From assembly GCF_000719865.1 (NCBI RefSeq), contig NZ_JOID01000016.1, positions 186,001 through 250,000 on the forward strand: a stretch of DNA of 64,000 nt, read 5' to 3'. The notes beneath the pieces are model-generated. The model did no database searches. It saw only the letters and a program-made list of their open reading frames with translations, and was not told the DNA's origin. Each line of letters opens with the position of its first letter. The stretch's first letter is position 1. Shown here piece by piece: positions 17,201 to 26,611 of this stretch. A program made the position numbers and the translations under genes. Source of the stretch: Streptomyces albus subsp. albus (GTDB taxonomy: Bacteria > Actinomycetota > Actinomycetes > Streptomycetales > Streptomycetaceae).

Positions 17201-17213
17201 GAGCCGAAGAAGC

Positions 17214-18227
17214 ATGACCGCGAAGATCAAGCCGAGCCGGGGTGCCCCGTACGCGCGCATCCTCGGCGTCGGCGGCTACCGCCCGACGCGGGTGGTGCCG
17301 AACGAGGAGATCCTGCAGCACATCGACTCCTCCGACGAGTGGATCCGCTCCCGTTCGGGCATCAGCCACCGGCACTGGGCGGGGCCCGAGGAGACCGTCG
17401 CGGAGATGTCGGTCGAGGCGGCGGGCAAGGCCATCGCCGACGCCGGGATCGTCCCGGAGCAGATCGGCGGCGTCATCGTCGCCACCGTCTCGCACTTCAA
17501 GCAGACCCCGGCCGTGGCCACCGAGATCGCCCACCGGGTGGGCGCGGGCCGGCCCGCCGCGTTCGACCTCAACGCGGGCTGCGCGGGCTTCGGTTACGGC
17601 CTGACGCTCGCCAAGGGCATGGTCACCGAGGGCAGCGCGGAGTACGTCCTCGTCATCGGCGTGGAGCGGCTGTCGGACCTCACGGACCTGGAGGACCGCG
17701 CCACGGCCTTCCTGTTCGGCGACGGCGCGGGCGCCGTGGTCGTCGGCCCCGCCGAGGAGCCGGGCATCGGCCCGAGCGTCTGGGGTTCCGAGGGCGACAA
17801 GTCCGAGACCATCAAGCAGACCGTGCCCTGGGACGCCTACCGCGGCCGCACGGACGTCTCCGACATCCGCTACCCCGCCATCACCCAGGAGGGCCAGGCG
17901 GTCTTCCGGTGGGCGGTGTTCGAGATGGCGAAGGTGGCCCAGCAGGCCCTGGAAGCGGCCGGGATCACCCCGGCCGACCTGGACGTCTTCATTCCGCACC
18001 AGGCCAATATGCGGATCATCGACTCGATGGTGAAGACCCTCAAGCTGCCGGAGCACGTCACGGTCGCCCGTGACATCGAGACCACCGGCAACACCTCGGC
18101 AGCGTCGATTCCGCTCGCGATGGAGCGGCTGCTGGCGACGGGGCAGGCGAAGAGCGGGGACACCGCGCTCGTCATCGGCTTCGGGGCGGGTCTCGTCTAC
18201 GCCGCCACGGTCGTTACTCTCCCCTAG
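17214..18227 (+). CDS. fabH: beta-ketoacyl-ACP synthase III
   Basis: FabH (337 aa) starts fatty-acid synthesis by condensing acyl-CoA with malonyl-ACP. The Cys-His-Asn triad is Cys123 (NAGCAGF), His262 (PHQANMR) and Asn293 (GNTSAAS). In Streptomyces it prefers branched starter units such as isobutyryl-CoA. It lies 13 bases after fabD with an AGGAGCC ribosome site, which indicates the same transcript. Confidence 0.97.
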   Translation: MTAKIKPSRGAPYARILGVGGYRPTRVVPNEEILQHIDSSDEWIRSRSGISHRHWAGPEETVAEMSVEAAGKAIADAGIVPEQIGGVIVATVSHFKQTPAVATEIAHRVGAGRPAAFDLNAGCAGFGYGLTLAKGMVTEGSAEYVLVIGVERLSDLTDLEDRATAFLFGDGAGAVVVGPAEEPGIGPSVWGSEGDKSETIKQTVPWDAYRGRTDVSDIRYPAITQEGQAVFRWAVFEMAKVAQQALEAAGITPADLDVFIPHQANMRIIDSMVKTLKLPEHVTVARDIETTGNTSAASIPLAMERLLATGQAKSGDTALVIGFGAGLVYAATVVTLP

Positions 18228-18320
18228 GCACGAAACGCGCGGTTACGGGCAGCCGGTCACCACGCGTCCTGTTTTCATCCGGAAAGCACCACCGAAACAC
18301 ATCGAATGGAGAGCGCCATC

Positions 18321-18569
18321 ATGGCCGCCACGCAGGAAGAGATCGTCGCCGGTCTCGCGGAGATCGTCAACGAGATCGCCGGTATCCCCACCGAGGACGT
18401 CCAGCTGGACAAGTCCTTCACCGACGACCTGGACGTCGACTCGCTGTCCATGGTCGAGGTCGTCGTCGCCGCCGAGGAGCGCTTCGACGTCAAGATTCCG
18501 GACGACGACGTCAAGAACCTGAAGACCGTCGGCGACGCCGCGGACTACATCCTCAAGCACCAGGCCTGA
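18321..18569 (+). CDS. acpP: acyl carrier protein (fatty-acid synthase)
   Basis: An 82-aa acidic four-helix carrier. The phosphopantetheine attachment site is Ser41 in DVDSLSMVE. I choose ATG 18321 (MAATQEEIVAGL), preceded by GGAGAG, over the in-frame ATG 18306; the shorter form equals the length of the S. coelicolor protein. It sits third in the fab operon, 93 bases after fabH. Confidence 0.96.
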   Translation: MAATQEEIVAGLAEIVNEIAGIPTEDVQLDKSFTDDLDVDSLSMVEVVVAAEERFDVKIPDDDVKNLKTVGDAADYILKHQA

Positions 18570-18635
18570 GCTCAAGCGTTCGTCGCCACCCCGGCGGTGG
18601 CGGTCCGCACCCCTCTACTCGTGGAGAACATTCCT

Positions 18636-19907
18636 GTGAACTCGACCAATCGCACCGTGGTCGTCACCGGTATCGGAGCAACCACACCGCTGGGTGGCGA
18701 CAGCGCTTCGACGTGGGAAGGCCTGCTCGCCGGACGCTCCGGTGTGGCGGCCCTGGAGGACGAGCGCTTCGCCGACCTCCCCGTCCGCATCGCCGCCTCG
18801 GCGGCCGTGGACCCCTCCGAGATCCTGCCCCGGCCGGTGGCCCGCAAGCTGGACCGCTCGGCCCAGTTCGCGCTGATCGCCGCCCGTGAGGCCTGGGCCG
18901 ACGCCGGTTTCACCGGCGCGGCCGGCGCGGAGGAGAACGCCGGCGCCGTCCGCCCGGAGCGGCTCGGCGCGGTGATCGCCTCCGGCATCGGCGGCGTCAC
19001 CACCCTGCTCGACCAGTACGACGTGCTCAAGGAGAAGGGCGTACGCCGCGTCTCCCCGCACACCGTGCCCATGCTCATGCCGAACAGCCCCTCGGCCAAC
19101 GTGGGCCTGGAGGTGGGCGCCCGCGCCGGTGTGCACACCCCGGTCAGCGCCTGCGCCTCCGGCGCCGAGGCCATCGGCTACGCGGTCGAGATGATCCGCA
19201 CCGGCCGCGCCGACGTGGTCGTCGCGGGCGGCACCGAGGCCGCCATCCACCCGCTGCCGATCGCCGCGTTCGGCAACATGATGGCGATGTCGAAGGACAA
19301 CGACGACCCGCAGGGCGCCTCCCGCCCGTACGACGCGAGCCGCAACGGCTTCGTGCTCGGCGAGGGCGCCGGCGTCGTCGTCCTGGAGTCCGCGGAGCAC
19401 GCCGCCGCGCGGAACGCCAAGGTCTACTGCGAGGTGCTCGGCCAGGGCATCTCCGCCGACAGTCACCACATCACCCAGCCGGAGCCGGAGGGCCGCGGCA
19501 TCGCGGACGCCCTGCGGAACCTGCTGGATTCCACCGACCTCAAGCCGTCCGAGGTCGCGCACATCAACGCGCACGCGACCTCCACGCCGCTGGGCGATGT
19601 CGCCGAGATCAAGGCGCTGCGGAAGGTCTTCGGGGACGACGTCGACCACATGGCGGTCTCCGCCACCAAGTCGATGACCGGTCATCTGCTGGGCGGCGCG
19701 GGCGGTGTGGAGACGGTGGCCACCGTGCTGGCGCTGTACCACCGGACGGCCCCGCCGACCATCAACATCGGGAACCTCGACCCCGAGGTGGACGCCGACG
19801 TCGTGCGCGGCGAGGCGCGTCCGCTGCCCGAGGGGACGATCGCGGCGCTGAACAACTCCTTCGGCTTCGGCGGCCACAACGTCGTGCTGGCCTTCCGGAC
19901 CGTCTGA
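18636..19907 (+). CDS. fabF: beta-ketoacyl-ACP synthase II
   Basis: FabF (423 aa) carries out the elongation condensations. The Cys-His-His triad is Cys173 (SACASGAE), His313 (NAHATSTPLGD) and His350, with Lys345 in ATKSMTGHLLGGAG. The C-terminal NSFGFGGHN loop is present. The start is GTG 18636 with GGAG ten bases before; an in-frame GTG at 18621 is less likely. It is the last gene of the operon and is followed by a very strong hairpin. Confidence 0.96.
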   Translation: MNSTNRTVVVTGIGATTPLGGDSASTWEGLLAGRSGVAALEDERFADLPVRIAASAAVDPSEILPRPVARKLDRSAQFALIAAREAWADAGFTGAAGAEENAGAVRPERLGAVIASGIGGVTTLLDQYDVLKEKGVRRVSPHTVPMLMPNSPSANVGLEVGARAGVHTPVSACASGAEAIGYAVEMIRTGRADVVVAGGTEAAIHPLPIAAFGNMMAMSKDNDDPQGASRPYDASRNGFVLGEGAGVVVLESAEHAAARNAKVYCEVLGQGISADSHHITQPEPEGRGIADALRNLLDSTDLKPSEVAHINAHATSTPLGDVAEIKALRKVFGDDVDHMAVSATKSMTGHLLGGAGGVETVATVLALYHRTAPPTINIGNLDPEVDADVVRGEARPLPEGTIAALNNSFGFGGHNVVLAFRTV

Positions 19908-19984
19908 CGGACCGCCGCAGCGCCGCAGCGCCGCAGCACGGAAGGGCCGCCCGGGAGATTCCGGCACTGGGGAATCATCGAGCT

Positions 19985-20040
19985 GAACACCACGTCGGCC
20001 TTCACGACCCGTTGGGGTCGTGAAGGCCGACGTGGTGTTC
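19985..20040. terminator. 26-bp perfect inverted repeat, bidirectional terminator
   Basis: Bases 19985-20010 are exactly complementary to 20015-20040 around the 4-base loop GTTG. It lies 78 bases after fabF and covers the last 13 codons of the convergent DUF1772 gene. A hairpin this long and perfect is a strong terminator for both sides; it has no T-tract. Confidence 0.85.
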
Positions 20041-20544
20041 GGGGATGGTACCGGTGTCACCGCCCGGCAACCGGCCACCGTCAACACCGCGCAGGGAGAG
20101 AGCGATCAGCAGCGCGAAGGCAGCGAACGCGGCGCCTGTGCGTGCGTAGTTGAACACCTCCCAGCGAGCCAGGATTTCGGCGTGATCGGCCGGCGCCGAG
20201 GTCGCTGCCCACTGCTTGATGCGGCCGTTGATGGGGACGTTGCCGAGGCGGGTGATCAGGAAGGACGCCAGGGCCAGCAGCCCTGCCGCTCCGGCCAGCC
20301 GCCGTGAGGCGCCACGCGTCATGGCAGCGAGCGCGAAGGCGCTGAGCACCGACACGCCCATGGCGCCTTGCATGGTGATGCCGTTCATCTGCATCAACTG
20401 GGTGTGGAAGGACAGCCTCGTGCCGAGCGGTACGGCGTTGAAGGTGGGGACGAGGTTGGCTGCCCCGTAGCCGAATGCGCCGGCGAGGGCCCCGGTGGAC
20501 AGCAGGGCGAGGCCCTGCACGAGCCGGACGCGCACGCGGATCAC
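20002..20544 (-). CDS. DUF1772 (anthrone oxygenase-like) membrane protein
   Basis: A 180-aa protein with four membrane helices (residues about 8-28, 55-75, 82-100, 133-150) and the DUF1772 signature NVPINGRIKQW ... RWEVFNYARTGAAF. Relatives include anthrone oxygenases of polyketide pathways and uncharacterised membrane proteins. Its last codons lie in the hairpin shared with fabF. The start ATG overlaps the SnoaL-like gene stop. Both are probably repressed by the divergent TetR protein. Confidence 0.82.
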   Translation of the reverse strand: MIRVRVRLVQGLALLSTGALAGAFGYGAANLVPTFNAVPLGTRLSFHTQLMQMNGITMQGAMGVSVLSAFALAAMTRGASRRLAGAAGLLALASFLITRLGNVPINGRIKQWAATSAPADHAEILARWEVFNYARTGAAFAAFALLIALSLRGVDGGRLPGGDTGTIPEHHVGLHDPNGS

Positions 20545-20954
20545 TCCCCCGCCCCGGGTTCGGCGGGGGTCACGGCCCGGGTGAGTTGCTCAGATCGTCG
20601 CATCAGGCCGTCAGGGGTGAACTCCGCGAACATGTGGACGCGGGTGGAAACCGGGCCGCCCTTGCGCATCCGGGCGTGAATCGTGAAGCGGGCCGCGATC
20701 CGGCCCCCGTCCCTGAACGCCTCGTGCACCTCGAACCGGAACTCGCGCAGGTTCTTGCGCACCGGGCGGAGGTGGGCGAGGAGGCGATCCCAGTCCAGTG
20801 ACACGCCGTCGGCGACTTGAACGATGTCGCGGGTGTAGTACCTGGACATCAGGTCGGAGGCATCCTCGGAGCCATGGACCACGGCGTGGGTGAACGTCGT
20901 GAAGAAGTCGGCGATGAACTGCTCGGGAGGCTTCGTGTGGAGAGGTTTCACCAT
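20541..20954 (-). CDS. SnoaL-like (NTF2-fold) protein
   Basis: A 137-aa single-domain NTF2-like protein: N-terminal helices (EQFIADFFTTFTHAVVHG), then a cone of beta strands (FRFEVHEAFRDGGRIAARFTIHARMRKG ... TRVHMFAEFTPDGLMRRSEQL). Such proteins are cyclases, hydrolases or small-ligand binders; no diagnostic active-site pair can be named here. It is translationally coupled to the DUF1772 gene and divergent from a TetR regulator. Confidence 0.75.
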   Translation of the reverse strand: MVKPLHTKPPEQFIADFFTTFTHAVVHGSEDASDLMSRYYTRDIVQVADGVSLDWDRLLAHLRPVRKNLREFRFEVHEAFRDGGRIAARFTIHARMRKGGPVSTRVHMFAEFTPDGLMRRSEQLTRAVTPAEPGAGE

Positions 20955-20993
20955 GCTCCTGCCATGCGTGCGGGCTACGCTCCCGCGACGATC

Positions 20994-21010
20994 TCTTACA
21001 TGCCGTAAGA
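20994..21010. promoter_or_regulatory. TetR operator candidate
   Basis: TCTTAC (20994-20999) and GTAAGA (21005-21010) form a perfect inverted repeat around ATGCC in the gap between the SnoaL-like and TetR genes. A further half site, GTAAGAG, lies at 21041-21047 just before the TetR start. It is placed to control both directions. Confidence 0.65.
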
Positions 21011-21047
21011 TATGACGAGACCTTCATTTCTGACAAGGGTGTAAGAG

Positions 21048-21671
21048 TTGAGCGCTTTCGAGGCCCCGGGCCATGCGCCGCGAGTCCGGCCCCGCCGTCG
21101 CGCCGATGCCGAGCGCAGCAGGGTCGCGGTGCTGGATGCCGCAGTCCGACTGCTGGCCGAGCGACCCGACGCCGGTATAGCCGCCATCGCCGCCGCAGCC
21201 GGCCTCACCCGCCAGACCGTGTACGCGCACTTCGGCAGCCGCGACGCGCTGCTCGACGCGGTCGTCGACCGGATCACGGACCAGGCCATGGCCGCGATGG
21301 ACGAGGCGGAGGAGGAGAGCGGCTCCGCCCTGGACGCACTACTGCGGCTGCAGGACATCGGCTGGCGCCTGTTCGAACGGAACCCGGTGCTCCTCCGGCC
21401 CGGAAACACCCGCGCCGGTACCGACACCGACCTGGCCCGGCATGAGCCCGTCGCAGCCAGGCTCACCCGGCTGATCGAGAAAGGTCAGGCGTCGGGCGAA
21501 TTCGACCCCGCGCCACCGGCCACCTGGCTGGTGGCCGCGGTCACCGCTCTCGGCCACGCGGCAGGCGACGAGGTCCGGGCGGACCGCCTGCCGGTGACGG
21601 AGGCGGCAGCGTGGCTGCGGACCGCCACACTCGCCCTCCTGGGGGCGGGGCCGGGGAACCCGACGCCGTAG
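21048..21671 (+). CDS. TetR-family transcriptional regulator
   Basis: A 207-aa repressor with an N-terminal helix-turn-helix (about residues 25-70: VLDAAVRLLAERPDAGIAAIA, then GLTRQTVYAHFGSRDALL) and an alpha-helical ligand domain. It starts at TTG 21048. It is divergent from the SnoaL/DUF1772 pair and probably its repressor. The ligand is unknown. Confidence 0.9.
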   Translation: MSAFEAPGHAPRVRPRRRADAERSRVAVLDAAVRLLAERPDAGIAAIAAAAGLTRQTVYAHFGSRDALLDAVVDRITDQAMAAMDEAEEESGSALDALLRLQDIGWRLFERNPVLLRPGNTRAGTDTDLARHEPVAARLTRLIEKGQASGEFDPAPPATWLVAAVTALGHAAGDEVRADRLPVTEAAAWLRTATLALLGAGPGNPTP

Positions 21672-21798
21672 GCGGCCTCGTCCGCGCAGGATCCCGGGGA
21701 TTTGCGGTGGCCACCGCAGCATTCCCGGATCAGCGCCGCCGGTGTCGGCAGATTCCGGACGGGCCCGTCGGCGCGTCCGCGGTGAATCCGACGGCGGC

Positions 21799-22293
21799 TC
21801 AGACGACCTGGTGCAGCCAGCGGACCGGGGCGCCCTCGCCGGCGTAGCGGAACGGTTCGAGTTCGTCGTCCCAGGGCTTGCCGAGGAGCTTGGCGATCTC
21901 CGCCTCCAGGGCCGTCTCGCCGCGGGCCGAGCGGGCCAGCGCCGCCCGCAGCCGGTCCTCGGGGATCAGGATGTCGCCGTGGATGCCGGTGACGGCGTGG
22001 AAGATGCCGAGCCCGGGAGTGGAGCTGTAGCGCTCGCCCTCGGCGCCGGGGCAGGGCTCCGAGGTCACCTCGTAGCGCAGCAGATGCCAGCCGCGCAGCG
22101 CGGAGGCCAGCTTGGAGGCGGTGCCGTGCTCGCCCTGCCAGGAGAACTCGGCGCGCCAGGTGCCCGGTTCGGCCGGCTGCCTGATCCAGTCGAGGCTGAC
22201 GCGCACGCCGAGGACGCCCGCGACCGCCCACTCGACATGCGGGCAGAGCGCCCGCGGGGCGGAGTGGACGTACAGAACTCCACGTGTCGTCAC
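21799..22293 (-). CDS. DUF3145 protein
   Basis: A 164-aa actinobacterial protein of unknown function. The family blocks TRGVLYVHSAPRALCPHVEWA and a C-terminal region ending WDDELEPFRYAGEGAPVRWLHQVV are both present. It is commonly found just downstream of the fab locus in Streptomyces, which is the arrangement here, apart from the TetR/DUF1772 insertion. It has no membrane segment or signal. Confidence 0.88.
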   Translation of the reverse strand: MTTRGVLYVHSAPRALCPHVEWAVAGVLGVRVSLDWIRQPAEPGTWRAEFSWQGEHGTASKLASALRGWHLLRYEVTSEPCPGAEGERYSSTPGLGIFHAVTGIHGDILIPEDRLRAALARSARGETALEAEIAKLLGKPWDDELEPFRYAGEGAPVRWLHQVV

Positions 22294-22946
22294 CGGGACC
22301 TCCAGTGTGGGACGAGGTGCGCCTTCTCCAGCGGCCTCGCGCCCGTACCGATCTCGTCCGGAACAGCACTTGACAGTCTGCCCCAGAGATCACTTCCGCA
22401 CCAGGCCCCGAGATTACCAACAGTAAACATCATCGGGAGCGATCCTCTGCAAAAGGGACACTATGTGACGTGCCGTGAACGTACGGATGCCGGGTGGCGC
22501 ACTGACCCGATCGGAGGACCGGGAAACCCGCCACGGGGCACGGCGCCCGTGGCCCCGGGGAAAAGCTACCGTGCGCCGGGGACACCGGGGTGACGTACCG
22601 TCGGTCCGGGCCGGATATCACGAAAAGCTTCACTCTCGGGGGCGGTCCCGCGTTCCCCGGCGTGAACCGCCCGAGGGGGTGTACGGGTCCCCGGGGGCGG
22701 GACCGGCGAACAGCCGTGCAGTGGCGGGGACATGGAGACCGCCGGGGCCGCCGCCGGAGGGGCCCCGGGCCCGCCCCGCCGGCATCACCCGTCGGCGCGC
22801 CGCCCGGCGCCCTCTGGCCGGATCCGGTCGCCGCCGTCCCCCCGCCGGGCCTGCGGGCCGTGCCCCAACGGACACGGAAACCGGCCCTTCTCCCCCGGCG
22901 CGGGGTGCCGTCACCCGGTTCGGGGAAGGACGCGGGTGCGCGCCCA
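22294..22946. other. long intergenic region before the sugar operon
   Basis: About 650 bases without a supported gene. The left end must hold the DUF3145 promoter; it contains TACCAACA (22415-22422), the same 8-mer as one arm of the FasR dyad. The rest (22480-22940) is GC-rich with no clear repeat or codon pattern. Confidence 0.6.
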
Positions 22947-22976
22947 TTGACACTGCTCCCGGCCCGTCATTACCGT
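22947..22976 (+). promoter_or_regulatory. promoter of the dehydratase operon
   Basis: TTGACA (22947-22952) and TACCGT (22971-22976) are 18 bases apart, a good vegetative-type (HrdB) promoter, about 60 bases before the first gene of the sugar operon. Confidence 0.6.
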
Positions 22977-22985
22977 CACGCCAGG

Positions 22986-23016
22986 ATTTCGAACGTGTGA
23001 CGAAATATCGAACATC
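22986..23016. promoter_or_regulatory. operator candidate of the sugar operon
   Basis: ATTTCG (22986-22991) and CGAAAT (23001-23006) form a 21-base dyad just after the predicted transcription start. It is followed by CGAACATC (23009-23016). The 8-mers TTTCGAAC and CGAACATC both recur upstream of the IclR gene near 58.36-58.40 kb, so IclR binding is a reasonable guess. Confidence 0.5.
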
Positions 23017-23038
23017 GGAAACCGGAAGGGCAGTGGCC

Positions 23039-24199
23039 TTGCGCATCACCGGCATCACCACCCATGTCGTCGGAACCCCGTGGCGCAATCTGACCTATGT
23101 CCTCGTCCACACCGACGAGGGCATCACCGGCGTCGGCGAGACGCGGATGCTCGGCCGGACCGACGCGCTCGTCGGCTATCTGCGCGAGGCGGAGGTCAAC
23201 CACCTCGCCGGCGCCGACCCGTTCGCGATCGAGGATCTCGTCCGCCGGATGAAGTACGGCGACTACGGGCGGGCCGGCGAGATCGTCATGTCCGGCATCG
23301 CCTGTGTGGAGATGGCCTGCTGGGACATCAAGGGCAAGGCGCTGGGCGTACCGGTCTGGCAGCTCCTCGGAGGCCGCGTCACCGACCGGGTGAAGGCCTA
23401 CGCCAACGGCTGGTACACCGTCGAGCGCACCCCCGACGCCTTCCACGCCGCCGCCCGCCGGGTCGTCGACCGCGGCTACCGGGCGCTGAAGCTGGACCCG
23501 TTCGGAACCGGCCACTTCGAGCTCGACCACACCGAGACCCTGCACTCCCTCGCCCTCGTCGAGGCCGTACGGGACGCCATCGGGCCGGAGGCCGAGCTGC
23601 TGGTCGAGATGCACGGCCGGTTCAGCCCGGCGACGGCCTCCCGGCTGGCGAAGGAACTGGAGCGGTTCCAGCCCTCCTGGCTGGAGGAGCCGGTACCGCC
23701 GGAGAACCTCAAGGCGCTCGCCAAAGTGGCGGCGAAGACAACGTTGCCCATCGCGACCGGTGAACGCGTCCACGACCGCATCGAGTTCCGCGAGCTCTTC
23801 GAGTCGCAGGCCGCCGACATCATCCAGCCGGACGTCGGGCACCTCGGCGGCATCCTGGAGACCCGCAAGCTGGCCGCCACCGCCGAGACCCACTACGTCC
23901 TGATCGCCCCGCACAACGTGGGCGGCTCGGTGCTCACCGCCGCCTCGCTCCAACTCGCCGGCTGCACGCCCAACTTCAAGATCCTGGAGCACTTCAACGA
24001 CTTCGCCGACGCCGAGATCAAGAAGGTGGTGAAGGGCGCCCCCGAGGTCGTGGACGGCTACTTCACCCTGCCCGACGCGCCCGGCCTCGGTGTCGAGTTC
24101 GATCCCGACGCGGCGGCCGAGTTCCCGCAGCAGCGCGCCCACTTCGACCTGTGGGCCGAGGGCTGGGAGAAGCGCGACCCCACCGGGGGCCGGTCATGA
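23039..24199 (+). CDS. enolase-superfamily sugar-acid dehydratase (mandelate racemase/MLE family)
   Basis: A 386-aa Mg-dependent enzyme resembling galactonate/gluconate-type dehydratases. The N-terminal capping domain is residues 1-125. The barrel carries metal ligands Glu190, Glu216 and Glu242 (LVEMHGRF, LEEPVPPENL, ATGERV), the Asp265/His268 region in QPDVGHLGG, and His292 in APHNVGG. I prefer TTG 23039 because GGAAGGG lies eight bases before it; the GTG at 23033 would be only two bases from it. It probably removes water from an aldonate to give a 2-keto-3-deoxy acid. Substrate unknown; the neighbours point to a hexose or pentose acid. Confidence 0.85.
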   Translation: MRITGITTHVVGTPWRNLTYVLVHTDEGITGVGETRMLGRTDALVGYLREAEVNHLAGADPFAIEDLVRRMKYGDYGRAGEIVMSGIACVEMACWDIKGKALGVPVWQLLGGRVTDRVKAYANGWYTVERTPDAFHAAARRVVDRGYRALKLDPFGTGHFELDHTETLHSLALVEAVRDAIGPEAELLVEMHGRFSPATASRLAKELERFQPSWLEEPVPPENLKALAKVAAKTTLPIATGERVHDRIEFRELFESQAADIIQPDVGHLGGILETRKLAATAETHYVLIAPHNVGGSVLTAASLQLAGCTPNFKILEHFNDFADAEIKKVVKGAPEVVDGYFTLPDAPGLGVEFDPDAAAEFPQQRAHFDLWAEGWEKRDPTGGRS

Positions 24200-25215
24200 C
24201 GGGCGGCGGGCGCGCCGTCCTGCTGGAGCGGCCCGGCGCGCACCGGATCGTCCCGGCGGAGCCCGTGCCGCCCGGCCCGGGCGAGGCCCTGGTCCGGGTG
24301 TACGCGGCGGGGGTGTGCGGCAGCGACCGCGAGCTGTACGAGGGCACGCGCGCGCCCGGCTACGTCCGCTACCCCGTCACGCCCGGCCACGAGTGGTCCG
24401 GGACGGTGGAGGCGGTCGGCGAGGGGGTCGACCCGGGCCTGGTGGGCCGGAAGGCCGTCGGCGAGGGCTTCCGCAACTGCCAGTCCTGCGAACGCTGCCG
24501 GGCCGGCGAGACCTCGCTGTGCACCGGCGGCTACGACGAGACGGGCTTCACCCGGTCCGGTGCCTTCGCGGACACCCTCACCCTGCCCGCCCGGCTGCTG
24601 CACGTCCTCGGCCCCGACGCCGATCTGCGGGCCGCGGCGCTGCTGGAGCCGGCCGCCGTGGTCGCCGCCGCGGCGCTGACGGCGGCGGCGCGGCCCGCCG
24701 AGCGGATCGCGGTCGTCGGCGCGGGGACCCTCGGCCTGCTGGCCGTGCAGTTCCTGGCCGCCGTCTCCCCCGCCGAACTGCTCGTCGTGGAGCCCCGGGC
24801 GGGCCGGGCCGAGCAGGCGGTGCCCTTCGGCGCCACCGAGGTCCGCCCGCCGGACGGGCTCGGCTCGCTCACCGGCCGGTACGACCTGGTGGTGGAGACC
24901 GCGGGCGCGCCGCGCAGCGCGGTCTGCGCGGTCTCCCTCGCCCGGGGCGGCGGCCGGGTGGTGCTCACCGGGCTGCCCGGGGCGGGCGCCGAGGGCCTCG
25001 ACCCGCTGGGTCTGGCGATGCGCCAGATCACCGTGCACACGGTGTTCGGCGCCCCGCCGGCGGCCTGGGCGTACGCGGTGCGGGCGTTCGAGAGCGGGCT
25101 GCTGAACCCGGCGCCGCTGATCACCCACGAGCTGGCATGGGAGGAGTACGCCGAGGCCGTCGCGCTGGTCGGCGGCGGTGATCCCGGGGCCGGGAAGGTG
25201 CTGCTGCGGCCCTGA
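24196..25215 (+). CDS. zinc-dependent alcohol/sugar dehydrogenase
   Basis: A 339-aa medium-chain dehydrogenase. Catalytic zinc ligands: Cys41 (AGVCGSD), His65-Glu66 (GHEW). The structural-zinc cysteines Cys95, Cys98, Cys101 and Cys109 are complete. The Rossmann motif [11 protein letters not shown] lies near 180. It overlaps the dehydratase stop by four bases, so the two are made together. It may oxidise a sugar or a downstream deoxy-keto acid. ATG 24196 is the coupled start. Confidence 0.88.
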   Translation: MTGGGRAVLLERPGAHRIVPAEPVPPGPGEALVRVYAAGVCGSDRELYEGTRAPGYVRYPVTPGHEWSGTVEAVGEGVDPGLVGRKAVGEGFRNCQSCERCRAGETSLCTGGYDETGFTRSGAFADTLTLPARLLHVLGPDADLRAAALLEPAAVVAAAALTAAARPAERIAVVGAGTLGLLAVQFLAAVSPAELLVVEPRAGRAEQAVPFGATEVRPPDGLGSLTGRYDLVVETAGAPRSAVCAVSLARGGGRVVLTGLPGAGAEGLDPLGLAMRQITVHTVFGAPPAAWAYAVRAFESGLLNPAPLITHELAWEEYAEAVALVGGGDPGAGKVLLRP

Positions 25216-25583
25216 CCGGGTGCCCCGGATCCGGGATCCCGCGTCCCGGTCACGCGCTCCCGGCCCTGGAATTCCGCCTCCGGGATTCCGGGCCCCGGTC
25301 CCGCGGGCCGGAGCCCCGCCGCCGCCCCGGCACCGTTCGGGCCACCGCCCCGTTCCGGCCACCGCTCCATTTCCGGCCCGTCCCCGTCCCCGTTCTCGCC
25401 GCCACCCCGTTCCCGTCCCGACCCGCCGCCCCGCTCCCGTTCCCGTCCCGGCTCCCGGCTCCCGGCCCCGCACCGGACACCCTCCGGCCGGTCCCCGGCA
25501 CCCCGGCTCCCCACCGGCGGTGTCCCGGCCGAGAGACGACCGGCCAACCGAACACCATTCGTCCCGCAGAACAGAGGAGTCCC
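25216..25583. other. C-rich intergenic region
   Basis: 368 bases, extremely C-rich on the top strand (runs of CCCGTTCCCGTCCCG-like sequence), with no coding signal. AGAGGAG (25573-25579) is the ribosome site of the next gene. It may act as an mRNA spacer or contain a second promoter. Confidence 0.5.
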
Positions 25584-26558
25584 GTGTCCGACAGCACCCG
25601 TCCCGCGCCGCGCCGTCCCGGCTCGGCCGCCCTCGCCCTGATCGGCGAGCCCGTGCCCGCCGACGACCCGGCCGACGCCTCCCCGCACGCCTTCCCCGAC
25701 GGCGGCACCTGGCGTACCGAGGTGCCGTCGGTGGAGGGCCCCGAGGCGCTGGCGACCGTCCTCAAGGAGTCCGCCCGGCTGGACGTACCGATCCACCGCA
25801 TCAGCCAGGGCAGCGGCATCTGGATGCTCACCGACGACGAGATCACCGAGATGGCCGGTGCCTGCGCCGAACGGGACATCGAGCTCTGCCTGTTCACCGG
25901 ACCGCGCGGCACCTGGGACATCGGCGCCGCCACCCGCACCGACTCGCGCGGCGGCGGTCTGCGCGCCCGCGGCCACGACGGGCTCGCCGGCTGCGTGGAG
26001 GATGCCGTCCGCGCCACCGAACTCGGCGTGCCCTGCCTGCTCGTCGCCGACGAGGGCGTGCTGTGGACGCTGCACCGGCTGCGCGAGCGGGGCGTCCTGC
26101 CGGCGGAGACCACCTTCAAGGTCTCCGCGCTCGTCGGCCCGGTCAACCCCGCCTCGTACGCGGTGTGGGAGCGGCTCGGCGCCGACTCCATCAACATCCC
26201 CTCGGATCTCTCCTTCGACCAGCTCACCGAGATCCGCCGGGCCGGCCGGGCGCCGATGGACCTCTACATCGAGGCACCGGACGACCTCGGCGGCTACGTC
26301 CGGATGTACGACACCGGCGAGCTGATCCGCCGCGGCGCCCCCGTCTACCTCAAGTTCGGGCTGAGCAAGGCGCCCGGCATCTACCCCTACGGGGCCCACA
26401 TGCGCGACGTCACCCTCGACACCGCCCGGGAGCGGGTGCGCCGCGGCCGGCTCGTCCTGGACCTGCTGGCGCGGCACGGGGCGGACGGCGGCATGTCCCC
26501 CCTCGGCTCACGCCTCCCGGGGAAGCTGCGGCGCTTCCCCGCCGACCAGGACTCCTGA
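25584..26558 (+). CDS. U32-peptidase-like TIM-barrel protein, unknown function
   Basis: A 324-aa cytoplasmic protein of the sort annotated as U32-like. It has alternating strand/helix blocks typical of a TIM barrel, for example [56 protein letters not shown] and [14 protein letters not shown]. No classical protease motif is visible. It sits between the dehydrogenase and the sugar importer, so an isomerase, aldolase or lyase in the same catabolic pathway is more plausible than proteolysis. GTG 25584 follows AGAGGAG at the right distance. Confidence 0.6.
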   Translation: MSDSTRPAPRRPGSAALALIGEPVPADDPADASPHAFPDGGTWRTEVPSVEGPEALATVLKESARLDVPIHRISQGSGIWMLTDDEITEMAGACAERDIELCLFTGPRGTWDIGAATRTDSRGGGLRARGHDGLAGCVEDAVRATELGVPCLLVADEGVLWTLHRLRERGVLPAETTFKVSALVGPVNPASYAVWERLGADSINIPSDLSFDQLTEIRRAGRAPMDLYIEAPDDLGGYVRMYDTGELIRRGAPVYLKFGLSKAPGIYPYGAHMRDVTLDTARERVRRGRLVLDLLARHGADGGMSPLGSRLPGKLRRFPADQDS

Positions 26559-26611
26559 ACACCCCGGCCCCACCCCGCCCCACCCGCCCCACCACGGAAG
26601 GAACCACCACC

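Noticed and set aside
19985..20040. The 26-bp inverted repeat as an insertion-sequence terminal repeat
   Set aside because: There is only a 4-base loop, no transposase and no target duplication; the position between convergent genes fits a terminator.
25178..26611. Long N-terminal extension of the ChvE protein frame
   Set aside because: It is a shadow of the U32-like gene; the lipoprotein signal at 26612 fixes the true start.
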